This document shows positions 33,275-44,869 of a DNA stretch of 64,000 nt, in pieces (position 1 is the stretch's first letter; each line of letters begins with the position of its first letter). A model generated the notes under the pieces. The model had not been told where the DNA came from, did not search any database, and saw only the letters and a list, made by a program, of their open reading frames with translations. The position numbers were made by a program, and so were the translations under genes. Origin of the DNA: Schistosoma mansoni (taxonomy: Eukaryota; Platyhelminthes; Trematoda; Strigeidida; Schistosomatidae); contig NC_031501.1 in the NCBI RefSeq assembly GCF_000237925.1, positions 7,394,212 to 7,458,211 on the forward strand. Reading direction: 5' to 3'.

Positions 33275-33513
33275 GAGATAATAACCGGCTCAGCGGTCTA
33301 TCGGTTAAGTGCTCTAGCTAGAGACTGGTAGGTCCTGGGTCCCAATCTCGCGAGGCGAGGTCGTGAATGCGCACTGCCGAGGAGTCCCACAATAGAACGG
33401 AACGGCCGTTCAGTGCTTCGAGGTTTTCCATGGTGGTCTAGCTTCAATTGACTAATGCTTCCAACTATGAAAATAATAGATCTCCACAAAACCCCTTCAG
33501 ATACTAATCATAA
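33275..33513 (+). repeat. H2 SINE half, plus strand
   Basis: tRNA-like head (GGCTCAGCGGTCTATCGGTT), B-box-like GGGTCCCAATCTCG, a ribozyme with core changes (CCGAGGA, GGAA), and the end CTCCACAAAACCCCTTCAGA. Confidence 0.7.
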
Positions 33514-33613
33514 AAATTTGAAAACAATTGTCATCAGTTCAAATATTGTTTAAATTAATGTTCAATGTGTTCAGATGCAAACTTTTTGATCATTTAGTAA
33601 GTTATTTCACTAG

Positions 33614-34128
33614 TGCCCCTCAAATGCCCTGGTACAACTGTAAGTGGGGATAGTCAGCTCTCCTTCTCCAAATGCTATCACATAGACATATGCATACAAC
33701 CATTACCAATGAAGTCCTACACACCACTTTCTCGCATTATGGGTGTTGTTTACGAAATTGAGAGGACGAAAAGCCGATGTACGGTGATTTAACTGGGTTG
33801 AGGGATATTGAGAATCCGCCTAGGGGAGTTGGAAAACCCTGTTTCCAAACCAATGATGTACATGGGTTCCAGGATTCTAAGGAAACGAACGAATGGTTGG
33901 TCAGTGGCTACCATGGAACTGCATCTTCTGAAGTTGTTCCACTTTCCTGTACATCAGATCTTTAGGTCGAAGGCTCGGTGTTTGACCCTCTAAGTAAACC
34001 ATCTGCTTTGATTTGGGCATCTGAGCAGTGTCTCAACCCTCACACGAATCGAGTGATTTATGTGGCACATATGTATTTGGCGCCACCTTGTATCAATGTT
34101 CATGTGTTTAAATAAATAATATTTCACT
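33614..34128 (+). repeat. R520 repeat, copy 3
   Basis: Full-length but more diverged than copies at 7743 and 55154: GCCCCTCAAATGCCCTGG to GTGTTTAAATAAATAATA. Confidence 0.8.
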
Positions 34129-34634
34129 GGTTGTATATCATTTACAGGTGAAATTCGATCAGCTGGATTCAGTACGGATGATAATTCAACCTACCTCCTT
34201 TTTTGAGGACGACGTGGGTTTCTTCTTCTTACTGTTTTTTCCCCAACCACTCCTCTAGTATAAAAATTCCACGTATATTATCTGTTTCCAATGGAATTGA
34301 AGATCATGAATGGTAAGGTGATAGTATTTTTGTTATCAAACTCTTTCTCAGTCCGTTCTTCAGCTTTTCTAACGTGAAAAATGTTCAAGGTATAGGGTGC
34401 TCAAGAACAAACTTTCCATGGCTGTGACCAAATTCAATATTGAGTATAAACTTGCTATGGCACAGTTGCTATGGCTCGTTTTTACTAAGAAGAACGTTTA
34501 CCTCACGAATCATATGCTTGTATATCACTCCTAACATAGTATCAGCCGATAATACCACTTTTCAAACTATTAATAGTATTGGAAGAGACGTATCAGAGCT
34601 GGATAAGCGAAAGCTATGATAGTTTAGAACACTT
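34129..34634. other. Unassigned non-coding stretch
   Basis: About 500 bp with no recognised gene, RNA or repeat. Confidence 0.5.
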
Positions 34635-34920
34635 TAGTACTGTAGTGAATGAAGTATTGTAGTGGGGAGTGCCAATTTAATGTTTATTTCAAAATTACAA
34701 AGCCTTCATAAAATATGAAAACTATGCATTAAATACATAATTTGAGCATTACCTATCAGTCGTCTTTTACATGCTTTATGATTCTTTCAAGTCCTTTGTG
34801 ATTGCAATTGCTTTCTGTTTTCTAAGACTGAATCTTTCCAATCTTCTATAGATATGCATTCCACTTCCGATTAGTGCTAAATACTACTTATATCTGTCAA
34901 CATAAGTAAAGTACATAGTA
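34635..34920 (-). repeat. PAL repeat, copy 5
   Basis: Starts at CTGTAGTGAATGAAG and ends with the hairpin ATACTACTTATATCTG...CATAAGTA. The body matches copies 2 and 3. Confidence 0.5.
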
Positions 34921-35209
34921 TTAACTTTATTGTATCAACTAGTCATGAGATATTAACTCATATGTTTATTAATATTGGAATGAATGAATAAAACCAATGT
35001 AAATGAAGGCGTTTGATCTTAATTGATCTAATGTAACGACTATATGGCTTAAATTGAATTCAGTCTGTTTTCTATAGACAGCCTTAAATAGTTATATGGA
35101 CACCATATTGGTGTCACAAAAAATAAATCTATCAATATTCCATTTGGTTACTCTGTTAATCAAAGTAAATATATTTACGAAAATAGATAAAGGAATCAAT
35201 CACTTATTT

Positions 35210-35345
35210 CTTAGCAGAGATGGATGGTGGCTAGCAGTGGAATCTAGGACGTGTGTTTCGTCGTATGGGGGACCGATCACCTGAATTTACCTGGATCCCA
35301 GAATTAATGCTCACTCTGAGACTCGAACCAGTACCGTTCGCTTCA
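35210..35345 (-). repeat. H1 SINE fragment, minus strand
   Basis: GCAGAGATGGATGGTGGCTA through a ribozyme with lost helix II, to GACTCGAACCAGTACC in the head. Confidence 0.65.
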
Positions 35346-35876
35346 AACTTATTTTATAATGATTATATTGGATCACAATGGTGATCTATTTCTTGGTTTC
35401 ACAATTTTTGATTGTCTAGCATTACATTTTTTTCGAATGTGTCAACTCTGAGTTAACTTGATTTTGCTGGCAGTTATATTAATATTTCGACTAAATGACC
35501 CGCTACGCTTATGTGGTATGCAAAATTCCTCTTCCCTAACACCCCAATCAGACAGTGAGAATAAGACAGTCTACCTAGTCTCTGTATATATTTGATTCCG
35601 AAATTCACTGGATCAAATACATAAGTTACCGGACCACAACGCATCATAAATAAGAAATTAAAATAAGTCCTAAGCCAAGGCATTTTATGTACGGCATTGG
35701 AACGACATGTCTATGATCAATTTACGTTAATTTGAGAATTGAAGTACACATGATAATATTCAATTCGTTAAATCCAAGTCTATAATTAACGGTGTATAAA
35801 AACAAAATGAATAAAGCGTAAGTCCACGTTAAAAAGTGTGAACAATTATTTCCGAAGATAGATTCCAAAGTCTATC
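35346..35876. other. Unassigned non-coding stretch
   Basis: No recognised gene. The 69-residue minus-strand frame 35474-35683 has no domain that I recognise. Confidence 0.45.
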
Positions 35877-36388
35877 ATACCCCCGAATGCCCTGGTACTG
35901 CCGAGAGTGGGGAGAGCCCGCCCTCTCTCTCGAAATGCTCTCACACGGCCACGCGTATACAGCCTCTACCAGGGAAGTCTTACTCATCGCCTTCTCGTGG
36001 TATTACTGTTGTTTACGAAATTAAAAGGACAAAAAGCGAATGTCCAGAGCTTTAACCGGGTTGGCGGACATTGAAAGTTCACCTAGGGGAGTTGGAAAAC
36101 CCTCATTCCAAACCAATGATGCACATGGGCTCCAGTATCCTGAAGGAATAAATGGCGTATGAATCAATCGTTGGTCACTGGCTACCATGGGATTGCATCT
36201 CCTTACGATGCTCCTCTGCCTTGTGAATCAGACCTTTAGGTCGAAGGTTCTGGGTGTGGCCCCCTAAGAAAACCACCTGCTTCAGTCTCGGCACTCGGGC
36301 AGTATCATGACAATGTTTTGTGGCGCATATATATCTGGTCCACCCTCGTGCCAATATTTATGTGTTTAAATAAAATAAAATAAAAATC
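35877..36388 (+). repeat. R520 repeat, copy 4
   Basis: CCCCCGAATGCCCTGGTACT to GTGTTTAAATAAAATAAAAT. Tail is AAATA-rich. Confidence 0.8.
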
Positions 36389-36459
36389 GTTTTCATCTCA
36401 TATGAACAATTTATTATTATTACCGAATGAGATTATATTTTTAAGAAAGAATTTGTACT

Positions 36460-36695
36460 GAATTCTAGCTCGGTGATCTAAATGTTAAGCTCTCGAGCTC
36501 GAATCCGTAGATCTTAGACTTGACTTACTACAGTGAGATCGTAGATATCCATTACTACTGAAGAGTTCCATATTAGGACAATACAATTATCCGCTGCTTC
36601 CAAGTTTTCAAAAATGATCTAGTCAATATTATATCATAGTTTGAAAACAATAAAAATTCCATCATCTTCACAATACCCCTATATTGATAAAAAGC
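36460..36695 (+). repeat. Degenerate H2 SINE half
   Basis: AGCTCGGTGATCTAAATGTT (A box), CTACTGAAGAGTTCC (ribozyme remnant) and the CACAATACCCCTATATTGAT end. Old copy. Confidence 0.45.
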
Positions 36696-37034
36696 GTATT
36701 CATGATAATTACTCAGTAGTTAATGAATATAACACAAAAGAGTGAATATCTAAGCAAACAAGATAGTACCACTTTAGGTTTGTTTAAACACAGTATCTTA
36801 GACAGTAAATCTATATACATACATACATACTTGAATGCTTGAATAGAAAATATCTCATTCAAGAATATAACTAATCACTGAGAAAGAAAAAAGATTTTCT
36901 TTTCTCTGTTAGTATCATTTAAAACAATTATACATAGAAATAAGATTAAATGGGGAGAACACTTTACAGAATTTTATAACACGTGGAAAACTATAAAAAA
37001 AACTTATTCATTCGTTGTTGTTTTACTTGTATCT
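36696..37034. other. Unassigned AT-rich stretch
   Basis: Contains a short CATA microsatellite (about 36817-36830). Nothing else recognised. Confidence 0.45.
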
Positions 37035-37562
37035 TCCCATTGTTATATTAGGACTGAAATTGATCAGTCTCTTGTTGGCATATGTGCATCCTATGCGGAC
37101 TGCCTCGATATTGCCTGAAGTCACAGGCATTATAAACAAAGATGGATAGTGACTAGCAGTGGAATCGAGGACGCGCGTTTCATTCTATTTGTGACTCGTT
37201 AGTTGAATGTACCTGCATCTCAAAATAAATAACAACAAATGAATATAACTTCACCCCATTGCACAAGCAGGTGACTATCAGGACTCAGTAGCTGAGTGAA
37301 TAACGTGATGGCGTTTGAAGCGAAAGGTACTGGGTTCGTGTCCCAGAGTGAACATGAACTCTGAGATGCAGGTACATCCAGCTGACGAGTCCCAAATAGG
37401 ATGAAACGCGCGTCAAACTGGATTCCACTGCTAGTCACTATCCATCTTTGCTTATAATGTTTGTGAATTAAGGCTATATCGAGGCAATACGCACAGTATG
37501 GACATATGCCAATTAGAGACTGACCAGTTGCAATCCTGAACATCAATGGGAAGATTCAAACA
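37035..37562. repeat. H1 SINE inverted pair, nearly complete
   Basis: A minus copy (37035-37213: tail then ribozyme) and a complete plus copy (37245-37562: tRNA head, ribozyme, tail ending CAAGCAATACTAAGTGAATT) are separated by about 30 bp. Arms can pair across the tail and ribozyme. The plus-strand B box reads GGGTTCGTGTCCC. Confidence 0.8.
37367..37430 (+). ncRNA. Hammerhead ribozyme (Sm-alpha type)
   Basis: CATCCAG, CTGACGA, helix II GTCC/GGAT (one wobble), GAAA, helix III CGCGCG, GTC, AAACTGGATTCC. Core intact. Confidence 0.7.
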
Positions 37563-38164
37563 AGCAATACTAAGTGAATTCAATATCAAAATCTATTTAC
37601 AAAATAAGTTTGTCGTATCTATCTCCACAACATTAACACTATCCCTATCAACTTTTACTAGTTTGTATAATATCTAACGTGAACAGTATATCACTGAGTC
37701 ACATGACATATGCATTATGGTAAATATAACCGAAATATTTTTAGTAATTATTGCTTTGTTGTTCTGTGCTCTGTGCTTTATTTTCTCTAGTTATATATGG
37801 TTATGGCGTAGGAAAAGACCTTAAATGCACCATTCATAAATCAACAGAATGTCTACTTAAGAAGAATTAAGTTCAACTAACTTGTAGATGATAAGCTAAC
37901 AGTTGTGTTGAATGATATAGGGTTGTATAATTTTCTGTGGATATACCTTACTGATAAATGACGACAGATGTATCTAACCCTAGACAGATAAATTTCTACT
38001 GTGGATTGATTGAAGACATTTCATGTTATATCAAGATATACACTTTTAAGTATAATAATAAGTAGTATGAAATCTTAGTGATATATATACACTCCAATAA
38101 ATAAGTCACAGAGTCTATGCACATACGCAAATTTATATGATAGATTTGCTGTGTGACAACAATT
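37563..38164. other. Unassigned AT-rich stretch
   Basis: No gene, RNA or clear repeat seen. Confidence 0.5.
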
Positions 38165-38312
38165 AATTGAGATCACGAATCGATCAATTTTAGACTACGA
38201 TTGGAAATCTGGAAGCCCTAGACGGTCGTTTCATCCTAGAATGAATAGTCTAACATTGGTCGATTCATAATCTCAATCAAAACTCAACAATGTTCACAAC
38301 CCTATACTGAAA
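38165..38312. repeat. Degenerate H2 mini-copy
   Basis: GGAAATCTGGAAGCCCTAGA and ACGGTCGTTTCATCCTAGAA, then the inverted end GATTCATAATCTCAATCAAA. Ribozyme lost. Confidence 0.4.
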
Positions 38313-38384
38313 ACAATGAATGTTGCGTTGGAGATTCATTACTTTTAAAGATCTATTGATCTTATGTATTACAACATGAAGATT

Positions 38385-38885
38385 TTCGAACTCAGTTCAT
38401 TGTCATAGTTGAAAGCGTGAGTCAATTGAAGCCAGACCATCATGGAAAACCTGGAAGCACTGGACGGCCCTCTCGTCCTATTGTGGGACTTCTCAGCAGT
38501 GAGCATCCACGACCTCGCATCGCGAGATTCCAACTCAGGACCTACCAGTCTCGCGGCAGAGTACTTAACCGACAGACCACTGAGCTGGCCAGCATCCAAC
38601 GGTGTTTATGTCTAACTCCAACCAATCCACGAAGTTGAGCTACCGTTCACCAATTGTTTTCAGTGAGTTCCTATTTCACAACAGACGTGGTCTGAACTCC
38701 ACTGGTAGGTCTTGGGTTCGAATCTCGCGAGGCGAGGTCGTGGATGCGCACTACCAATGAGGAGTCCCACAGTCGGACGAAACGGCCTTCCAGTGCTTCC
38801 AGGTTTTCCTTGATGGTCTAGCTTCAATTAACTCACACTTTCAACTATGAAAATACTAAATCTCCACAAAAAACAACCCTTCAGT
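38385..38885. repeat. H2 SINE foldback, minus half plus shortened plus half
   Basis: Minus half with complete head and a degraded ribozyme (GAGA), then the spacer (CAACAGACGTGGTCTGAACT), then a plus half that enters inside its tRNA head (GGTCTTGGGTTCGAATCTCG). The second ribozyme has an AAT next to its core. Confidence 0.7.
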
Positions 38886-39404
38886 TCATTGTGTTCGATG
38901 TTAAATGTGATTTAGCAGACAGACAGATACATATAGGTAAATATAACAAAAAAAACATAAGACCTCATACACCAGTTGTTACATGTTTACTAAGTTCAGA
39001 GAGGTTAAATCAATAAAAGAGTAATGACAACAAGATAAGTAAAACAGAAGTTGTTGCCTAGAGATTAAAAAAACAACAAATAATCAATGTACCTATGATA
39101 TTATATAATCTATTTTAACCACCATCCTTAGTTACAAACATTTTATGAACTCTAATCAAATGTAACATACTATTATTAAGGCATTTATAAATCTATGAGA
39201 TATTAATGAATGATAATATTTTCTTTTTGAAGTCAGAAGATGGATGAATGAAATGTACTTTTGATAAATTAATAGATTTCTAGTGGGGAGGGGAAAATAA
39301 AAATCTATTCATCAAAGAAACGTGCACTAATAATAATGGAGGATATCCGTTTGGTCCGACTCAAATTTAGTCAACAATATTAGTTAACAAGATAATTCAA
39401 GACC
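38886..39404. other. Unassigned AT-rich stretch
   Basis: No gene, RNA or clear repeat seen. Confidence 0.5.
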
Positions 39405-39695
39405 TTCTCAGTACTGTTGTAGTGAACAGAACACGACTGGGGACGATCGAATGTATTTAATCAAAAATTACAGACTATCTCAGTAAATTCTGACAACCAT
39501 ACAATGAACAGTCAATTTGCAAATTAACAAGCAATTGTCTCAATCTTCACCGTTTCTCCTCTAATTTCATTGTTCATGCAATTTCCTACCGATTGCGCTT
39601 CGTTTCAGTTCTTTCCTCATCGGTCTTCTGCCAAAATACATTCTATGTCTGACCAACACCATATACTACTTATGTGGATATAAGTAGACCACACC
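39405..39695 (-). repeat. PAL repeat, copy 6
   Basis: Minus-strand match to 49252-49550 along its whole length: CTGTTGTAGTGAACAGAAC to the hairpin ACTACTTATGTGGATATAAG. Confidence 0.6.
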
Positions 39696-39744
39696 ACACT
39701 GTTACAACTGTACTTGTTGTACAAGCTAGTGCTTTTCTGGACTC

Positions 39745-39975
39745 AGTAGGTCAGTGGATAATACTTTGAACATTTAGAGCAGAAGGTACTATGTTCCAGT
39801 CCTTGTGTGAACGACAACATCATAGGTAGATTTAGCTAAAAAAAAAAGACAAGTCATAAACAGAATCACTACTAGCCACTATACAATTGTACTTAAAAAC
39901 TTTTGATAAAATGGCTTTATCTAGGCAATCCGATGAGGATGCAAATATTTCAAAAAAGAGACTGATCACATGAAG
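39745..39975 (+). repeat. Degenerate H1 SINE
   Basis: GGACTCAGTAGGTCAGTGGA head, lost ribozyme core (an A run at 39837-39847), CACTACTAGCCACTATACAA and the CTAGGCAATCCGATGAGG tail. Confidence 0.5.
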
Positions 39976-40216
39976 TCATAAATATGGACAACAGAAAAGT
40001 TTATATCCTTACAAATAATGACATATGAACTGTTCGCTGTAATTTTTGTTTTCATGGCAAATTATGTAATGGTTATTGCATTGCAATTCCATAGCTTTTT
40101 CTGCGTGAAAAATCATTATTTTCGAAAGTGTGGACACTGCGCTCTTAAATATGAAGTGAAATTTTGAAGACACACTTGTACTCACGTTCACAGTTATGCT
40201 CATGGAACATTGGTGC

Positions 40217-40698
40217 TGTTATTATCCCAAAGAGAATGATGAATACTAACTATTGAGGACTATTTATGGACCAATATGATGTGTATATTTCCTATTGTAT
40301 AATTGTTAAGTAACTAAACTATTCATATTCGTATCCCTCTTATTATTAGCTTTATTTTGACCCATAGACTATTACTATACGATTTGCCGTTCCTGAGGTA
40401 TCCTCAGTTTATTAGTTACTGTTCCCCTTATTCACAGCCACTTTGAGCTGAGTTTTGTACGAATGTTATTTTCTATTTTGTGAAACGATGTGGTCAGTTT
40501 GATTAGTATATAAACCCAGTATTCTTGAAATAAATGATTCATATTCCAGAGGCTGTAATTGGTGTTCGGGACTTAACTGGCTGGGCTAGGTAGAACGCAG
40601 GGCCGACAAGTGCTCTAGACTGTTCGTACGGGTTTCGTGTGTCATTGGTCTGATCAATAAATCACTGCTCTCTAATAGGTGGGCTACAAGATATAACA
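40217..40698 (+). mobile_element. Solo LTR, Boudicca-like (Gypsy)
   Basis: About 482 bp, TGTTATTATCCCAAAGAG to AAGATATAACA. Closely related to 10726-11204. No target duplication is visible. Fossil. Confidence 0.6.
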
Positions 40699-40699
40699 A

Positions 40700-41216
40700 T
40701 TGGAGTGCAATAATTCAAGCATTCGGTTTTCAATCCTCGTATCACATGTTCAAATCTTGCTCTCATACACTTCAGTTTGGGCATCCGGCTAGTACCATTA
40801 GTGTGGCTCAATCGTGAATATTTATAAAACTGAAATCAATCAAACAGTTAGACCCATAAACTGTGATTGACATTACGATTACATAATCGGTCATTAGTAA
40901 ACGGAAATGCTTTAGAGATGCCACAAATTACGCCTAATTGTTCACTTTATAAAAACTTATACGTTCACTCTTGGTTTCATAGGGTTAATTCAATCTTTGA
41001 CAATCTTTCTTGTCTTGCCTCTAGTGTTACTGACTTAGTATGTATTTAATGTTAATAGATTGAATTGCATTAAGTCAATGTATACGGTAAATAAGCTTAC
41101 AACTTCCTTGGGTTTTACGGTAAAAGTTCACAATATTTGCTGAACAAGTAGCAATTCTTCGCTCAATCTATTGCAAATTAAGAAAAAATAATAGACATAA
41201 CTAGGTACTCAAAAAA
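40700..41216. other. Non-coding stretch with a tRNA-like remnant
   Basis: Bases about 40705-40840 hold ATTCAAGCATTCGGTTTTCA and a GTTCAAATCTTGCTC B-box-like word, possibly an old SINE head. Otherwise nothing recognised. Confidence 0.35.
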
Positions 41217-41733
41217 TGCCTCCAAATGCCGAGAGTGGGGAGAGTACGCTCTCCCTCTCCAAATGCTCTCACATGGCCACGCGTATATAGCCTCTGCCAC
41301 ACAAGTCCTACTCACTGCCTTCTCGTGTTGGGGGTGTTGTTTACGAAGTTGAGAAGACCAAAAGCGAATGTCCGGCGCTTTGAGCGGACTGGTGGACACG
41401 GAAAGTCCACCTAGGGGAGTTGGAAAACTCTGATTCCAAACCAATGGTACACATGGGCTGGCTCCAGTATCCTGATGAAACAAATGGAGTATGAATCAAT
41501 CGTTGGTCACCGGCTACCATGGGACTGCATCTCCTCACGATGCTCCACTGCCTTGTGGATCAGATCTCTAGGTCAAAGGCTCCGGGTGTGGCTCCCTATG
41601 AAAACCATCTGCTTCAGTTTGTGCACCTGTGCAGTATCACAGCCCTCATACAAATCAAATGAGATTTGTGTGGCGAATATATATCTGGTACCCCTTTGTA
41701 CCAATATTTATGTGTTTAAATAATAAATAAATA
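41217..41733 (+). repeat. R520 repeat, copy 5
   Basis: Starts just inside the family 5' end (TGCCTCCAAATGCCGAGAGT) and ends GTGTTTAAATAATAAATAAA. Confidence 0.8.
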
Positions 41734-41734
41734 A

Positions 41735-42540
41735 CTCAAGAAATATATTTCTTTTATTATACACATGTGTGGGTATATATATTCATAATCGGCGACGATC
41801 AGAAAAAAACCATTAACCTAGGTTTCTTATTAGCTGGAAATCGTCAGTACAGTTCAGTTGGAGTCTTGTAGTGACTGATATTTTCCATAGGATACAAACC
41901 TATGTTACTATTGGAGAACTCGGACAGTGATTAGGCTCTTTCGGAATTTAAATATTCGCAATAATTGATTAACAATGCCATGTTATATAATCTTTAATAT
42001 TGTTACAATTATTGTATGTTAGTTATTGATGAGTATAACTAATTCAGCATTATGATATACTATTGTGTAGTGAGTTTGTTTCGTTATTCAATCACCTAGA
42101 CAACCGTTATAATATAAATCTTAACGGTGTTTGAAATCAAAAGGTAATGAGAAATGGCAACTACAGTTTATTAGCAGATAGCGCAGATAACAAATCTATA
42201 AACACATCAAGAGGATTTGAAGAAGAGAAATGAATATTTATATGCGAGATCGAATATAGAAGCAAATTTATAGACAAGTAGCATAAGGACACAATAAGGG
42301 AAATTAAAGCTAATAATAGGATTTCAGTACATATATACATGGCGAGGAGGATGAAATGTCGAGTGATATTTAAGCAATTAACATTTCAGCTATAGTGTAT
42401 CATATGATCTATTGATCATAACAGTACAAACAATTAAACGAATTGTTACTGTCTCAATAACAATGTCTGTTAAATAAGTTAATAAAAGATCTTAAGTAAA
42501 ATTAACCATAATCGATTGTAGGATAGTTACTATAATTGTT
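41735..42540. other. Unassigned AT-rich stretch
   Basis: No gene, RNA or clear repeat seen in about 800 bp. Confidence 0.5.
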
Positions 42541-42542
42541 TC

Positions 42543-43585
42543 TGTTAGTTGAAATCATGAGTCAATTGAAGCTAGACAACCATGGAAAACCTGGAAGCAC
42601 TGGACGGCTGCTTCGTCCTATTGTGGGATTCCTAAGAAGTGCACATCCACGATCCCACCTCGCGAAATTCGAACCCAGGACACATCGGTCTCGCACGCAA
42701 CCGCTCAACATCTAGACCATTGAGCCGGCATCCAACGGTGTTAATGTCTAACTTCAAACAATTCACGAAATTGAGGGACACATCCACCATTGTCTTCAGT
42801 GAGTTACTATCTCACAACAGACGTGGTTGAACTCCACTGGTCACTGCTTCTCACTATAACTCCAGGAAATACCTCTTGAAGCCAGTCACTAGTGAGCATA
42901 TGATTATAATCAGAAGGAGGACGAAACGGCCGTCTAGTGCTTCCAGGTTCTCCATGGTGGTATAGCTTCAATTAACTCATAGTGAGGTTAGACGCAGGGT
43001 ATTAGAAAATGATGGTAAATCAGTTGATGAGGTTGTGAATATTCATCGACTAAGATGGTTGGGCCACGTGTTACGTATTCCTGAACACTGATTACCACGA
43101 TGCGCTATACTGACTAGTATTGGGGATGATTGGAAGAGAGTAAGGGGCGGCCAAACCAAAACGTGGCATCAGTGTTTGAAGTCACTAACTTCTAGTCTAA
43201 GCCATGTTGGTAGATGCAGACTACTTAATTGGGGTCCCCGTGACTATCGTAACCAATAGTTGGAGACTCTGTATGACATGGTTCAGAATCGATCACAATG
43301 GTTTAGGTGTATACACTCTTTATCTTCCCTTAAACTTTGAGATTAAAATTGCATCATATCTGTCTCCCTTCCTATACTATATCCTTATATACAATCTTTT
43401 TTTTATATACTACCACCACTAAATTAATTACTGCTATGAATCCGTTGTTCATCTTGTTGTGCTAACGAGGTATGGCAACTTGGACCAACGCATATATGTG
43501 CCTAGTCCTACGTTGTAGCTGACTGACTGAACTCATGATTTCAACCATAAAATTACTAAAATCTCCACAACCCCTACCCTTCTGT
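42543..43585. repeat. H2 foldback element interrupted by an RTE fragment
   Basis: Minus half 42543-42900 with tRNA head and a ribozyme with GAAG core, then a short plus half (42905-42980) that resumes at 43530-43585 (ACTCATGATTTCAACCATAA). The insertion is flanked by a 7-bp duplication AACTCAT (42974-42980 and 43530-43536). Confidence 0.75.
42981..43529 (+). mobile_element. RTE-type LINE 3' fragment (SR2-like) inside an H2 SINE
   Basis: Encodes in pieces VNIHRLRWLGHVLRIPEH, VRGGQTKTWHQCLKSLTS and HVGRCRLLNWGPRDYRNQ, the C-terminal end typical of schistosome SR2-like RTE elements. It is followed by a 3' untranslated region ending GCTGACTGACTGA. It is a different subfamily from the element at 1566-3530. 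An in-frame stop follows PEH near 43090. The AACTCAT duplication proves insertion by target-primed reverse transcription. Confidence 0.75.
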
Positions 43586-43891
43586 TCCTGTTAGATCACT
43601 GAAGACACTCGATAGAAAGCATTAGATCCAGGTATTATACATAGTCACTTATAAATGTCATTTTATAATAACTTTTCCACAAGAAAGTTTACATTTGAAA
43701 AAAAATTAAAACTACAGTTACCAAGCGAATTTGAAAAAAAAGTCCAAAACTGTTCAGTCAATCAAATTGCTTATCAACAAAAATATTTAAAAAAATTATC
43801 AATTTAAAATCAACACAGGTAATAAATGGATTCTTTTTTTATTGATTAAAAATCTCACTTGAACATTTTTACATTATTTTGTTTTTAATCA
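43586..43891. other. Unassigned A-rich stretch
   Basis: No gene, RNA or clear repeat seen. Confidence 0.45.
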
Positions 43892-44105
43892 AGAAGGGGT
43901 TTTGTGTAGATTTCAGTATTTTTCAAAGTTGAAATCATGATTCGATTGGAGCTAGACCACCATGGAAAACTTGGAAGCATTGGACGGCCGTTTCGTCCTA
44001 TTATGGGACTCCTCAGCAAAGCGAAACGGCCGTCCAGTGCTTCCAGGGTTTCCATGGGGGGCTAGCTTCAATTGACTCATTATTTCAAATTTGAAAAATT
44101 ATTTT
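43892..44105. repeat. H2 mini-foldback (ribozyme-to-ribozyme fusion)
   Basis: The minus half is complete to CTCAGCAAAGC, where it meets the plus half at GAAACGGCCGTCCAGTGC. All tRNA-like sequence is deleted and the arms pair almost perfectly, leaving about 200 bp. Minus-strand ribozyme core (about 43972-44020) keeps CTGAGGA and GAAA. Confidence 0.7.
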
Positions 44106-44207
44106 GTTTGTTTATTTAAAATAATTGTAACATATGAATATTATGAAAGTTATCTTAATGTATATTTTGTATTGTTCAATTGAAATATAAATTATCATAA
44201 ACATTAT

Positions 44208-44745
44208 AGTTGAAATCATGAGTCAATTGAAACTAGATCACCATGGAAAACCTGGATAGCCGTTTCGTTCTATTGTGGGACTCATCAGCAGTGCGCATCT
44301 ACGATCCCGCCTCGAGAGATTAGAACCCAGGATGTATCAGTCTTGCACACGAACGTTTAAGCTCTAAAACGAATGATAATGATCATATGCTCACTAGTGG
44401 CTGGCTTCAAGAGATATTTTCTGGAGTTCTAGCGAGAAGCAGTAACTGGGTCTGTCGTGAGATAGTAACTCACTGAAGACAATGGTGCAATTTTGTGAAT
44501 TGGTTGAAGTTAGATATTAACATCATTGGATGCCGACTCAATGGTCTAGAGGTTAGGCGCTCGCGTGCGAGACTGATGGGTCCTGGGTTCGAATCTCGAG
44601 AGGCGGGATCGTGGATGTGCACTGCTGAGTAGTCTCATAGTAGGACGGAGCCGCTGTCCAGTGCTCCCAAGTTTTCCATGGTTGTCTAGCTTCAATTGAC
44701 TCATGATTTCAACTACAAACTTACTAAAATTCTCCACAAAATATG
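44208..44745. repeat. H2 foldback element, two halves with full spacer
   Basis: Minus half (44208-44380) has ribozyme core CTGATGA and GAAA. The plus half (44500-44745) has the best tRNA-like head of the family: ACTCAATGGTCTAGAGGTTA, then GGGTTCGAATCTCG. Its ribozyme is degraded (CTGAGTA, GGAG). Confidence 0.75.
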
Positions 44746-44869
44746 TAAATCCGTTGTATACAATAAATTGAATGATTTTAAGTGCTTGGAGTTAGCCAGT
44801 TGAAACTCCTACTTAATTTAAAGTTCGTGCTAACTAACATTTATCAGTAAGGTGAACTTTCGATCTGGA

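Noticed and set aside
37220-37546. Minus-strand frame of 108 residues, with relatives at 14439, 32664, 20717 and 62263
   Set aside because: It is a translation of the H1 SINE and its ribozyme. Similarity between these frames comes from the SINE.
41178-41723. Overlapping reading frames of 60-100 residues that recur at 7770, 41226, 46168 and 55007
   Set aside because: They fall entirely inside R520 copies, occur in several frames and on both strands, and have no domain. They reflect repeat sharing, not a protein family.
44585-44625. GGTTCGAATC boxes as functional tRNA genes
   Set aside because: The A-box/B-box spacing is tRNA-like, but acceptor and T stems do not pair and the sequence continues directly into the ribozyme. 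They are SINE heads.
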